NCBI GenBank assembly: GCA_964642175.1
Contig: CAZXOK010000001.1
Span: 682,001-746,000 of the forward strand
Direction of reading: 5' to 3'
Length of the DNA: 64,000 bases
From: JANQGG01 sp964642175
GTDB lineage: Bacteria > Bacteroidota > Chlorobiia > Chlorobiales > Chloroherpetonaceae
Shown here: piece by piece, positions 8,752 through 18,459 of the stretch
Numbering within the stretch: the stretch's first letter is position 1
Layout of the letters: each line of letters begins with the position of its first letter
The notes under the pieces: model-generated
What the model was told of the DNA's origin: nothing
Database searches by the model: none
Seen by the model: only the letters and a program-made list of their open reading frames with translations
Made by a program: the position numbers and the translations under genes

Positions 8752-11466
8752 ATGTCCGCGCAATCACTGCTTTCTAAAAATTTAGATAAAAACTACGATC
8801 CTAAACGTGTTGAACAGACCTGGAGCACCAGCCATTGGAATCAATTCGGATTGTACCATGCTCACAGCGAAAATGTGCTGGAGCATAAAAAATCACCCTA
8901 TACCATTTTAATGCCGCCGCCAAATGTAACCGGCAGCCTTACGATCGGGCATGTGTTGAATCATACCATCCAGGATATTTTTATCCGCTACAACCGCATG
9001 ATGCAAAAAGAAGCCCTTTGGCTTCCCGGAACCGACCATGCAGGCATTGCCACCCAAACCGTGGTGGAAAAAAAGCTTCGCAAGCAAAAAATTTCGCGTT
9101 ACGATCTGGGCCGTGAAAAATTCCTGGAGGAAGTTTGGCAGTGGCGGGATGAATATGGCAACCTGATCCTGCAGCAGTTGGAGCGTCTGGGGATCTCGTG
9201 CGACTGGCGGCGAAACTTATTCACCATGGATGAGTCGGCCTCCGAAGCGGTGATCAATGTATTTGTGAAATTGTACCGCGATGGGCTGATCTACAAAGGC
9301 AAACGCATCATTAACTGGTGCCCGGTTTCGCATACCGCGCTCTCCGACGAGGAAGTGATCATGAAAACCCAGACCGATCCGCTCACTTATGTTCGTTATA
9401 AACTGGCCGATGAGCCGGATAAGTGTATCACCATTGCAACCGTTCGTCCCGAAACCATTCTGGCTGATGTGGCCATAGCCGTTAATCCCAACGATGATCG
9501 CTACAAATCCCTGATTGGCCGCGAGGCTGTTGTGCCGATCGCAAACCGCAAAGTGCCGATCATTGCGGATGATTATGTTGAAATTGAGTTTGGTACCGGT
9601 GCCCTGAAAATCACCCCGGCGCACGATCCGAACGATTATGCCGTGGCCCAGCGCCATAAACTCCCGGTGATCTCGGTGATCGGACAGAGCGGGGAAATGA
9701 CCGACGAGTTTGGTTACAAAGGCATGGACCGGTTTGATGCCCGAAAGAAAATCACCGAAGATCTGCAGGCCATCGAGGCCATAGAAAAGATTGAAGACTA
9801 CGAGCACAATGTCGGCTACTCCGAACGCGCTGGTGTGGTGGTAGAGCCATTCCTCTCCGAGCAATGGTTTGTGAAGATGAAAACCCTGGCCGAACCGGCC
9901 TTAAAAGTGGTGGAAGAGGGCAAAATTAAGTTCCATCCGGCCAAGTGGAAGAATACCTACCGCCATTGGATGCAGAATATCCAGGATTGGTGCATTTCCC
10001 GGCAGCTCTGGTGGGGGCACCGCATCCCGGCCTGGTACGACTCAGAAGGCAATATTTTTGTGGCCCACAATGCAGAGGAAGCCAAAGAGCTGGCCGGCAA
10101 CAAAGAACTGACCCAGGACAGCGATGTTCTGGATACCTGGTTCTCCTCCTGGCTCTGGCCCATGACCACTCTGCGCTGGAAAGGCGATGGCGATTGCAAC
10201 GACGATTTCAAAGCCTTTTACCCAACCAGCACCCTGGTAACTGGCCCGGATATTATTTTCTTCTGGGTTGCCCGGATGATCATGGCGGGCCTCTATTTTA
10301 AAGGCGATGTCCCGTACCGCGATGTTTACTTCACCAGTATCATCCGCGACATGAAAGGACGCAAACTCTCCAAATCGCTGGGCAACTCACCCGATCCGTT
10401 AAAGGTGATGGATGATTACGGCACCGACGCCCTGCGTTTTACGGTTATTTATCTCGCGCCACTGGGTCAGGATGTGTTGTTCGGGGCTGAGAAATGCGAG
10501 CAGGGGCGTAACTTTGCTACCAAGATCTGGAATGCCGCCCGGTTCTTGTTCATGAACCGCAACGAGGTTTTCGAAAGTGATGAGGAGTTTGAAGCGCTGT
10601 ATCGCAATTTTTCACCAACTATCGATGGGATGAACTCGCCCGATCGTTGGATCTATGCCAAGCTTAACCAAACACTGGCGGCGTATCATCAGGCGCATGA
10701 AAATTTCAGGGTGAATGATATCACCAAGCAGCTTTACGAATTTATCTGGAGTGATTTTTGCGACTGGTACCTGGAACTGATGAAAGTTTCACTCCAGAAT
10801 GCAACTTCGGATGCTGAAAAAAAACAGCAGGTGGTGCATGCCATTTATGTGTTTGAAACCGCTCTCAAGGCCCTGCATCCTGTGATGCCGTTTATTACCG
10901 AAGAGATTTGGCAAACCATACTTTCTAGGGAGGTTAAAGACAGCATCAGCCTTCAGGAAATCCCCCGGTTCGATGCCTCTTGCATCGATGAACAGGCCCT
11001 GGAAAGTGTTGAGTTTCTCAAGAAGATGATTACCGAATGCCGAAGCGTTCGCAGTGTATTGGACGTGCCGCCTTCAACCATTTCCCAAGTGAAAATTAAA
11101 GCCGTATCTGATGAGCGGGCAATGCTTCTTGAAGAAAATGCCATTTACATGGAGCGCCTGGCGAGATCCGAGATAGAAGTCAGCACGGCGATTGAAAAAC
11201 CTGCTGCCTCTGCCGGTGCGGTGGTCGATGGCAACGAGCTTTATATTTTGCTGGAAGGATTAATTGACCTCGATAAGGAAAAAGCGCGCTTACAAAAAGA
11301 GATCCAGAAAGTGGGCGGGTATCTAAAGCAGCTTCAGGGCAAGTTGAGCAATGAAAAGTTTGTTCAGAATGCACCGCCTGAAGTAGTAGAAGGAGAGAGA
11401 GAAAAATTAAAAGCTGCCGAGCTTAATTTGGAAAAACTCACCCGGAACCTGGAAAGTTTAAATTAA
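8752..11466 (+). CDS. valS: Valyl-tRNA synthetase
   Basis: Charges tRNA-Val. 904 aa, full length. Class I motifs: TIGH inside PPPNVTGSLTIGHVLNHT (about residues 56-73) and GRKLSKSLGNSP (KMSKS loop, near residue 540). The editing domain lies between them (TVRPETILADVAIAVNP). A coiled-coil C-terminal tRNA-binding arm is seen in the last 70 residues (LEGLIDLDKEKARLQKEI). Separate transcript after the clpP terminator. Confidence 0.98.
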   Translation: MSAQSLLSKNLDKNYDPKRVEQTWSTSHWNQFGLYHAHSENVLEHKKSPYTILMPPPNVTGSLTIGHVLNHTIQDIFIRYNRMMQKEALWLPGTDHAGIATQTVVEKKLRKQKISRYDLGREKFLEEVWQWRDEYGNLILQQLERLGISCDWRRNLFTMDESASEAVINVFVKLYRDGLIYKGKRIINWCPVSHTALSDEEVIMKTQTDPLTYVRYKLADEPDKCITIATVRPETILADVAIAVNPNDDRYKSLIGREAVVPIANRKVPIIADDYVEIEFGTGALKITPAHDPNDYAVAQRHKLPVISVIGQSGEMTDEFGYKGMDRFDARKKITEDLQAIEAIEKIEDYEHNVGYSERAGVVVEPFLSEQWFVKMKTLAEPALKVVEEGKIKFHPAKWKNTYRHWMQNIQDWCISRQLWWGHRIPAWYDSEGNIFVAHNAEEAKELAGNKELTQDSDVLDTWFSSWLWPMTTLRWKGDGDCNDDFKAFYPTSTLVTGPDIIFFWVARMIMAGLYFKGDVPYRDVYFTSIIRDMKGRKLSKSLGNSPDPLKVMDDYGTDALRFTVIYLAPLGQDVLFGAEKCEQGRNFATKIWNAARFLFMNRNEVFESDEEFEALYRNFSPTIDGMNSPDRWIYAKLNQTLAAYHQAHENFRVNDITKQLYEFIWSDFCDWYLELMKVSLQNATSDAEKKQQVVHAIYVFETALKALHPVMPFITEEIWQTILSREVKDSISLQEIPRFDASCIDEQALESVEFLKKMITECRSVRSVLDVPPSTISQVKIKAVSDERAMLLEENAIYMERLARSEIEVSTAIEKPAASAGAVVDGNELYILLEGLIDLDKEKARLQKEIQKVGGYLKQLQGKLSNEKFVQNAPPEVVEGEREKLKAAELNLEKLTRNLESLN

Positions 11467-11572
11467 AGTCGCTCAATAAAAAGAAGTTCTGGTCGAAATC
11501 AGGGGATTTGACCTTACATTTAAAATGTCCCAAAACATAACTTAAAAAACCCTATTTCGAAAGGAGCTTCAC

Positions 11573-13037
11573 ATGAAGATAGCCTTATCGTTGTTACTCG
11601 GACTTTGTTTTTTTTTACTTCCCCACCCTGCAAGCCCAGGTTGCTTCATACAAGTTTAAAACTTTTTTTAAAAAAACCTATGGGGGTTCCGGTGATGAAA
11701 GTGCCCGAATAATCAATAAAAAGGTTGATGGGAATTTTATTATATCTGGATATACAGATTTCTATGGGTCAGGAAACGGTGATTGCTGGCATGTTAAAAT
11801 TAATTCGGATGGTGATACCATTTGGACGAGCACCATTGGAGGTTACAATGTAGACAATGTCCGTAACGCTATTCTTTCCTCAGATACGGCACTTATTATA
11901 ATAGGAGAGACAAAGTCATCCGGAATGGGTAATGAAGATATTTGGTTGGTAAAAGCCGATACATCCGGCAATAGTTTATGGAGCAAAACCTATGGCGGTA
12001 CTGGCAATGAATTTGGACATGATATAATTCAAACGCCCGATAATGGATTTTTAATTGTTGGCGAAACCAATTCGTTTGGCGCCGGCAACAGGGATTTATG
12101 GCTCATTAAAACGGATGAAAATGGAGATAGCACCTGGTCGAAATTGTTTGGCGGCACACAGGATGATGTCGGATATAAAATCATAAATACCAATGATGGG
12201 GGCTATATGATTGCCGGCTATACACATTCAACAACCAATGGCGCCAGTGATGTATGGCTGTTAAAATTCAATGCCGGTTTTGATAAGGTTTGGGAAAAGC
12301 ATTATGGCGGTACAGAATACAACAGGGGCAGATCTATACTGCATGATGAGAATAATGATTATTTCGTGATAGGTGAAAATGGCATTTACCAAACACATGA
12401 TTTGATGATCATGAAGGTTTATACAAGCGGAGACAGCTTATGGAATAAAAGCTATAACGGCATAGAAGAAGACTGGGGTCAAGAGGCATTTCTGGATGTT
12501 AATAAAAATTTGGTGGTGTCGGCATTCACAAGAACATATTCTACCGAAAACTACGATTTTTGGTTGCTTTTAGTGGATTCGAATGGAGATACTGTTAAAA
12601 CACAAACTTATGGTGGCCCCGATTGGGATGCTGCAAGAGGGTTACTTCCACTTCAAAACGGCGAATTTTTTCTGTATGGATCAACATATTCTTATGGAAA
12701 TGGAGGATCGGATATCTGGTTGTTAAAAATACAGGAAGACATTCTTGATGTCGAAGAGATTTTATTTCAAAAACCAGCCGGCTTTACCCTGGCGCAGAAT
12801 TACCCGAATCCGTTTAATCCAACAACTACCATAACTTATACAATGAAAAAACAAGGCTTAGCGAGTCTGGAAGTCTTTGATTTGCTGGGTCGGATTGTAT
12901 TGAAAAAAACCATGCAAGCCAGGTGAGGTCAAAATTCCTTCACGTTGGATGGCAGTAAGCTGAACTCAGGCATGTATTTTTACCGTCTTAAAGCGGATGG
13001 GTTTAGCAAAACAATGAAAATGATGCTTTTGAAGTAG
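11573..13037 (+). pseudogene. Disrupted secreted beta-propeller-type protein with T9SS domain
   Basis: A strong ribosome site (AAGGAG, 11561-11566) precedes ATG 11573, which opens a signal peptide (MKIALSLLLGLCFF). The frame then breaks in a run of nine T (11608-11616). With eight T the signal would continue to ..LQAQVASYKFKTFF and join the long open frame (an internal ATG at 11925 also opens it). The passenger has about six repeats of about 50 residues of the type GNxDxWLvKtdxnGdxxWsktyGG, resembling propeller repeats. In the sorting domain (QNYPNPFNPTTTI) an in-frame TGA at 12924-12926 cuts the product after KKTMQAR. The frame then continues to the expected SGMYFYRL and MLLK end at 13037. 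Both export signals are broken and the passenger is intact. Decay is likeliest; slippage or sequence error is possible at the T run. Confidence 0.8.
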
Positions 13038-13433
13038 TCGCAATAACCACGAATCGGGTTAATAAAAATATAGATACCAAACATTTGTTTAGAAACCGCC
13101 AGAAGTGCTAGATAAAACGTTTTTGGTGCAAAGTGGCTATTTTATCCCTTCTCCCATAAGGAGGGGGCAATAAAACCTATTCTTTTTTGATAAAATTGAG
13201 ATAAGCATGATAAAATGTGCATTTCGTGATTGATCAAAAAGATTAATCATGTTTGTTTCAATCCTGCCTGTTTGAGAATGCTGTTTGTTGTTCCCCTCGC
13301 CAGATCTTTATTTTCACCATGCATTGGAAGCTTAACCCGCCCATTTTTTCATATCGTTTAAGCCCTCTGGATTTGTTGAAATCCTGCCAAAGATTTACCT
13401 TAACCTCATTTTAAGCCAAAACACATTGCCAAG
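13038..13433. other. Intergenic stretch with decayed sequence
   Basis: 396 bp between the broken propeller gene and dctQ. It holds the HicA-like remnant on the minus strand and, near 13146-13168, a short C-rich/G-rich pair (CCCTTCTCCC / GGAGGGGG) resembling the repeat found at 15366. No intact gene or clear promoter was seen. Confidence 0.5.
13247..13387 (-). pseudogene. Remnant of a HicA-like toxin gene
   Basis: On the minus strand a short frame ending at 13247 reads GRVKLPMHGENKDLARGTTN followed by SILKQAGL and a stop. This matches the C-terminal half of HicA mRNA interferases (rvtvPmHg..l..GTl.sILkqAGl). An in-frame TGA precedes it. The N-terminal part is only hinted at in another frame (GFQQIQ) further upstream; its boundary is approximate. 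No HicB antitoxin is adjacent. I regard it as dead. Confidence 0.45.
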
Positions 13434-13970
13434 GTGAAAGGTCTTCAACAGGTGGTTTCAGCCATAGAATCGCTCAATGAGCATGTGGGCCGCGCAGTCT
13501 CGTGGCTGGCAACCCTGCTTGTGGCGGTTGTGGTGTATGATGTCTTTACCCGCTATTTTCTGCAAAGCTCCATGGTATGGGTGCAGGAACTGGAATGGCA
13601 TTTGTTTGCCCTGATGTTTCTCCTGGGCGCCGCTTACACCTATAAACACGATAAGCATGTGCGCGTGGATGTGCTCTACACCCGGTTTTCTGTGAAACAA
13701 AAAGCCTGGGTGAATTTTGCAGGCAATATCTTGTTTTTACTCCCGTTTTCGTTTTTGATCATGTGGACGTCGTGGGATTTTGTTCTGAACTCATTCATGA
13801 TCGGTGAAACCTCTCCCGATCCGGGCGGCTTGCCGGCCCGCTATATCCTTAAAGCCGCCATTCCCGTCGGATTTTTCCTCTTGTTTCTTCAGGGTGTGGC
13901 CGTGCTCATTAAATCGGGGCTAATCCTGTTTGGAACAACCAATGCCGGAGAGGAGCAGGAACGTGCCTGA
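13434..13970 (+). CDS. dctQ: TRAP transporter small permease (DctQ family)
   Basis: Small membrane subunit of a tripartite ATP-independent transporter for organic acids or similar solutes. 178 aa with four hydrophobic segments (about residues 20-40, 55-72, 95-117, 138-165) and the family features VFTRYF and WVQELEWHLFALMFLLGAA. GTG start. It overlaps dctM by 8 nt if dctM begins at GTG 13963. No solute-binding DctP gene is adjacent, so the substrate cannot be inferred. Confidence 0.9.
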   Translation: MKGLQQVVSAIESLNEHVGRAVSWLATLLVAVVVYDVFTRYFLQSSMVWVQELEWHLFALMFLLGAAYTYKHDKHVRVDVLYTRFSVKQKAWVNFAGNILFLLPFSFLIMWTSWDFVLNSFMIGETSPDPGGLPARYILKAAIPVGFFLLFLQGVAVLIKSGLILFGTTNAGEEQERA

Positions 13971-15285
13971 GGAACTGATGCCGCTTTTGATGTTCGTGAC
14001 CCTCTTTGGGCTCCTGGTTATGGGATTTCCCGTCTCCTTTACCCTCGGCGGGGTATCGTTGTTTTTTGGTTTGATCACGTTCGGTCTGGATTTTTTTCAT
14101 CTCCTGCCCATGCGCATTTGGGGCACCATGACAAACTATGTGCTCATTGCCGTACCCTTATTTGTCTACATGGGCGTGATGCTGGAAAAATCGGGCATTG
14201 CCGAGCGCCTGCTGGAAACCATGGCCCTGCTCTTTGGCAGGCTTCGCGGGGGACTGGCCATTTCAGTGGTGGTTGTCGGGGCGCTCCTGGCTGCTTCAAC
14301 CGGCATAGTTGGGGCTACGGTGGTGACCATGGGATTGCTCAGCCTGCCCACCATGCTGAAACGCGGGTACAGCAAACAACTGGCAACCGGCACCATTTCG
14401 GCCTCGGGCACATTGGGACAGATCATCCCGCCCAGTATTGTTCTGGTGCTGCTGGGCAGCATTCTCAATGTTTCGATCGGTGATATGTTCATCAGTGCGC
14501 TGATTCCCGGATTGGCATTGGTTGGGCTTTACATATTGTGGATCGTTATTGTAGCCTTCTTAAAACCCGAATCAGCCCCGGCAATGCCAAAAGAAGAACT
14601 GGAGAAATTCAAGGACCAGGATATGCTAAAGACCGTGTTTGTAGCATTTGTGATCCCTTTTCTCCTGGTTCTGGCTGTACTTGGCTCCATATTTGCCGGA
14701 ATTGCTTCACCAACGGAAGCGGCAGCCATCGGTGCCTTTGGCGCCACAATTCTTACGATTGCCCAAAAACGCTTTTCTCTGGATACCCTGAAATCCGTAA
14801 TGCAGGAAACCACCCATTTAACCAGCATGGTGTTTATTATTTTGGTGGGGGCGAGCGCGTTCGGGCTGGTGTTTCGTGGGATGGACGGCGATCGTTACCT
14901 GGCCGAGCTTATCATGAATGCCCAGTTGGGGCCTTATATGTTTCTGGCCCTCGTTATGCTGGCGGTATTTATTGCCGGGTTCTTTATTGATTTTATTGAG
15001 ATCATTTTCATCATCGTACCGGTTGTAGCCCCGATATTTCAGCAAATGGGCGTGGATTTGCTCTGGGTTGGGATTTTGCTGGCTATGAACCTGCAAACCT
15101 CTTTCTTAACCCCGCCATTTGGATTTTCGTTGTTTTATCTAAAAGGGGTGGCCCCGCCGGAAGTCACGACAGGCGATCTGTATCGCGGTATTATTCCGTT
15201 TATTGCCATTCAGGCCATTGCTTTGATCGCCATTATTCTTTTCCCCAAACTGGTTACCTGGCTGCCGGAATTGCTTTCCAATTAG
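13963..15285 (+). CDS. dctM: TRAP transporter large permease (DctM family)
   Basis: Large channel subunit, Na+-driven. About 440 aa with around twelve hydrophobic segments. Contains conserved TRAP motifs (GFPVSFTLGG, SASGTLGQIIPPSIVLVLLG, SPTEAAAIGAFGA, LNPPFGF-like LTPPFGFSLFYL). I chose GTG 13963 because AGGAG lies about 8 nt upstream and the length then fits; an in-frame TTG at 13930 is possible but poorly placed. It overlaps dctQ by 8 nt. A hairpin just past the stop may end the transcript. Confidence 0.93.
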   Translation: MPEELMPLLMFVTLFGLLVMGFPVSFTLGGVSLFFGLITFGLDFFHLLPMRIWGTMTNYVLIAVPLFVYMGVMLEKSGIAERLLETMALLFGRLRGGLAISVVVVGALLAASTGIVGATVVTMGLLSLPTMLKRGYSKQLATGTISASGTLGQIIPPSIVLVLLGSILNVSIGDMFISALIPGLALVGLYILWIVIVAFLKPESAPAMPKEELEKFKDQDMLKTVFVAFVIPFLLVLAVLGSIFAGIASPTEAAAIGAFGATILTIAQKRFSLDTLKSVMQETTHLTSMVFIILVGASAFGLVFRGMDGDRYLAELIMNAQLGPYMFLALVMLAVFIAGFFIDFIEIIFIIVPVVAPIFQQMGVDLLWVGILLAMNLQTSFLTPPFGFSLFYLKGVAPPEVTTGDLYRGIIPFIAIQAIALIAIILFPKLVTWLPELLSN

Positions 15286-15287
15286 AT

Positions 15288-15316
15288 TTTGTCAAGAGCG
15301 ATAATCTCTTGACAAA
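15288..15316 (+). terminator. Hairpin after dctM, weak terminator candidate
   Basis: Eleven-base perfect stem TTTGTCAAGAG / CTCTTGACAAA with a 7-nt loop, beginning 2 nt after the dctM stop. There is no T run after it, so it may protect the mRNA end rather than terminate. Confidence 0.5.
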
Positions 15317-15365
15317 TTGCACCTTCATCAAATTTGATTATAACTAAATCCTCTCCGGAGTAAGT

Positions 15366-15410
15366 TAACTTTTCCCTCTCCCATTGGGAGAGGGTTAGGG
15401 TGAGGGGCAT
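15366..15410. repeat. REP-like palindromic G/C repeat
   Basis: CCCTCTCCCATTGGGAGAGG followed by GTTAGGGTGAGGGG: a palindromic core with the TTAGGGTGAGGG tail common in dispersed intergenic repeats. It sits between the convergent dctM and rnd genes. A degenerate relative may lie at 13146-13168 on the other side of dctQM. Confidence 0.55.
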
Positions 15411-15423
15411 ATTCCATCAGGCA

Positions 15424-18400
15424 TTATTTTTCCACAAGTGAGTAAAGTGCTGGCACAACGATGAGTGTTAAAAACGTCGAGACCATGAGCCCGCCAATAA
15501 TCGTCCATCCCAGTGGTGCCCAGAGTGTTCCCCCGGCAAGTGTAAGCGGCAACAGCCCCGCAACGGTAGTGGCCGTAGTCAGAACGATAGGCAGGAACCG
15601 GGTTTCGGCGGCTTGTTTCAGCGCATCCAGGAGCTCCAGACCATCGCGGCGAAGCTGGTTGGTAAAATCGACCAGGATAATGGAGTTATTGATCACAATC
15701 CCGATGAGCGATGTCAGGCCGATAAACGCCGTAAAGCTGAACGAGAGTCCAACCACAAATAATGCAAGAATTGATCCGATAATGGCCAGTGGCAGAGCGG
15801 CAAAAATGATAAACGGTTGCACAAACGAGCGGAACTGAAGCACCAGCACGCCAAAGATGGATAACATGGAGATGATCACGGCTTGACCCAACCCGCCCAG
15901 CGATTCCTGGCGCGATTCCTGCTCACCGCTGATCTCAAAACGATACCCATCCGGCCAGGACATTTGTTCCAGTTTAGCCACAATGTTGTTTGTGGCGTCG
16001 GTCACCGAATAATCCGTTAGTACATCGGCTGTAACATTGGCGTTTCGCTGCATTTTAAAATGGCTGATCGCCGTTGGGCCTTCCTTAAACTCGAACCGCG
16101 CCACCTGTTCCAGTGAGACAAGTGCGCCCGATGCGGTTGGCAGGTAAATCTTTTTCAGATCGTCGATGGTGGGTTTATTTTTCACCGGCAGGCGCACCAC
16201 AATATCATGGGTTTCGCCTTCTTCATCCTGATACTGGGAAACTTCAGCCCCGGTCAGCGCGGCACGCACCGTAAAATCAATGGTTGAGATCGGAATACCC
16301 AGCATAGCCGTTTTGCTGCGGTTGATATTCACATGCAGGTCGGTTGAGGAGGTGCCCAATGGATTAGAGAGATTGATCGTGCCCGGTTCATCCCTTATGA
16401 TCGTTTCCACATCTCCGGCCAGTTTTTTCAAGGTCTCCAGATTATTTCCTATGACTTTTATGGAGATCGGGGCATCCACAGGCGGGCCCTGGGCAAATTC
16501 CTTTACCTCTATTTTTGCCCCCGGATACGAAGCATAGGCTTCCCGGAGTTCTGTTGTCACTTTTTTAAACATATCCAGGTCGTTATCGGTGATCTCAACA
16601 AAGATTTGCGCAAAATTTGGGGTCTCGTACCTCACCCACACATTGTAGTAAATTTGTGGGTTGCTGCGCCCGATATTAGTGGCGAAATGTTTGATGTCTT
16701 CTCGCTTCCGAAGCCTGGATTCTACATCACGGGCTACTTTATCGGTAAAGACCAGGTTTGAGCCTTGGGGTGTTTCAATGTTGATCAGAAACTGGGGCTT
16801 TTCGGCCATTGGGAAAAAGCTCACCCCAACCATGGGAAAAATAAAGATCACACTAGCTAAAAACACGGCAACCGATACCACCAGCGGAATCCAGGGTTTC
16901 TTTAAGGCCCGGGCCAGAATGCTGCGGTAGTGGCTCGAGACAAAGTCATCGATCCAATGGGTAATCTTGCTGGGCTGGGATGTTGCGTTTTGTTTTAAAA
17001 TCTTGGTCGCCAGAAATGGTGTAATTGTCAAGGCCACCAGCAACGATGCCAGAAGGGTATAAACCACCGTAACCGGCATACTGCGAATAAAATCGCCGGT
17101 AGTGTTCTGGATCATGATCATCGGTACAAACGCCAGCACTGTTGTTACAGTTGAGCTGATAATGGCCCAACCTACCTGGGAGGTGGCTTTCAGGGCCGAT
17201 TTATAAAGCGAGTGTCCGGCTTTGATAAACCGGGTCATGTTCTCGGTGATCACAATGGCGTTATCCACCAAAAGCCCCAATGCAATCACAAGCGCCACAA
17301 TCGACATTTGCTCCAGGCCGTAGTTGCTTAGATCCACAAATCCGATGGCAATGAGAATGGAGAGCGGAATGGCAATAGCTATAATCACCGACTCGCGGAA
17401 ACCAAAAACGATAAAGATCACGAATCCCACCAGTAAAATACCCTGCAGGAGATTTATAAAGAACTGGGTGATGCGCGTGGAAACCGACTCGGATTGATCA
17501 AAGACCATTTCCATCTCAATACCTGCCGGGAGCGTAGCCTTGAATTCCTCAAGATCGGCTTTTACCTCATCCATGATATCAAAGATATTGGTGGCTTCTT
17601 TCTGAGGCCCGGCAATGAAAACGGCTCGCCTGTCGTTAAAACGCGCGTAATATTTTTTATCGGCATAACCCATCTTTACCTCAGCCACGTCTTTGAGCAA
17701 AACAGTTGTGCCTTCACGGGCGTGGATCACGGTATTTCGGATATCTTCAATACTCTGGTAAAACCCGCTGGTTTTGATGTTGAATTTTTTATTACCAATA
17801 TCCAGCAGCCCGCCCGGTATGTTCAGATTATTGCTTTGGATCGCGCCCATGATCTGTTGCAGGGGGATGTTCATCATGGCTGCTTTTTCGATATCCACGC
17901 TCACATCCACCACCTGCTCCGGAAGAGCAAAGGTTTCCACCTTTTTAATGCCGGGGACAAGTTCTAGCTTTTTCTTGAGTTCATCGGCCTTGCGCTCAAG
18001 TACGGCATACTCAGCCGAGTCGGAGACCAGGGCGGCCTGGAATATATTCACGTTGGCAATGGAAAATTTGATCACTTCCAGGTTCAGGATATCCTCGGGA
18101 AGCGACTCGCGCGTGCGGTTAACCTTTTGCAGCACATCCGAGTATTTTTCATCCGGGTCGCTGCCCGAAAAAAACTCCACCCGAACAAAGGCCAGGCCGT
18201 CTTCTATACTGGCGCTGAATTTGTAAATATCATCCAGTTCATTGATCGCTTCTTCCAACGGATCCACGACCAGGGTTTCCAAATCTTCCGGGCTTGCACC
18301 GGGATAAACCACCACAATACTGCTTCCGGCAGGGGAAACCTGGGGATCTTCGGATCGTGGCATGGTTAAAAAAGACACCACACCCAGAATCACCAGCATG

Positions 18401-18456
18401 GCAAACATAACGGTGGTAAACTGGAAATTATCCAGGGCAATTTTTGTGAATTTCAT
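15424..18456 (-). CDS. RND efflux transporter permease (AcrB/HAE1-type)
   Basis: Inner-membrane proton-driven pump. 1010 aa with the RND plan: an N-terminal transmembrane helix, a periplasmic loop with VVYPGASPEDLETLVVDPLE, six helices near residues 335-540, a second periplasmic loop and six C-terminal helices. The central helix motif LVDNAIVITENMTRFI (about residue 397) carries the Asp typical of proton relay. Last gene of tetR-tolC-mfp-rnd, 3 nt after the fusion protein gene. It probably exports drugs, detergents or organic molecules; heavy-metal type is less likely by sequence feel. Confidence 0.93.
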   Translation of the reverse strand: MKFTKIALDNFQFTTVMFAMLVILGVVSFLTMPRSEDPQVSPAGSSIVVVYPGASPEDLETLVVDPLEEAINELDDIYKFSASIEDGLAFVRVEFFSGSDPDEKYSDVLQKVNRTRESLPEDILNLEVIKFSIANVNIFQAALVSDSAEYAVLERKADELKKKLELVPGIKKVETFALPEQVVDVSVDIEKAAMMNIPLQQIMGAIQSNNLNIPGGLLDIGNKKFNIKTSGFYQSIEDIRNTVIHAREGTTVLLKDVAEVKMGYADKKYYARFNDRRAVFIAGPQKEATNIFDIMDEVKADLEEFKATLPAGIEMEMVFDQSESVSTRITQFFINLLQGILLVGFVIFIVFGFRESVIIAIAIPLSILIAIGFVDLSNYGLEQMSIVALVIALGLLVDNAIVITENMTRFIKAGHSLYKSALKATSQVGWAIISSTVTTVLAFVPMIMIQNTTGDFIRSMPVTVVYTLLASLLVALTITPFLATKILKQNATSQPSKITHWIDDFVSSHYRSILARALKKPWIPLVVSVAVFLASVIFIFPMVGVSFFPMAEKPQFLINIETPQGSNLVFTDKVARDVESRLRKREDIKHFATNIGRSNPQIYYNVWVRYETPNFAQIFVEITDNDLDMFKKVTTELREAYASYPGAKIEVKEFAQGPPVDAPISIKVIGNNLETLKKLAGDVETIIRDEPGTINLSNPLGTSSTDLHVNINRSKTAMLGIPISTIDFTVRAALTGAEVSQYQDEEGETHDIVVRLPVKNKPTIDDLKKIYLPTASGALVSLEQVARFEFKEGPTAISHFKMQRNANVTADVLTDYSVTDATNNIVAKLEQMSWPDGYRFEISGEQESRQESLGGLGQAVIISMLSIFGVLVLQFRSFVQPFIIFAALPLAIIGSILALFVVGLSFSFTAFIGLTSLIGIVINNSIILVDFTNQLRRDGLELLDALKQAAETRFLPIVLTTATTVAGLLPLTLAGGTLWAPLGWTIIGGLMVSTFLTLIVVPALYSLVEK

Positions 18457-18459
18457 GAC

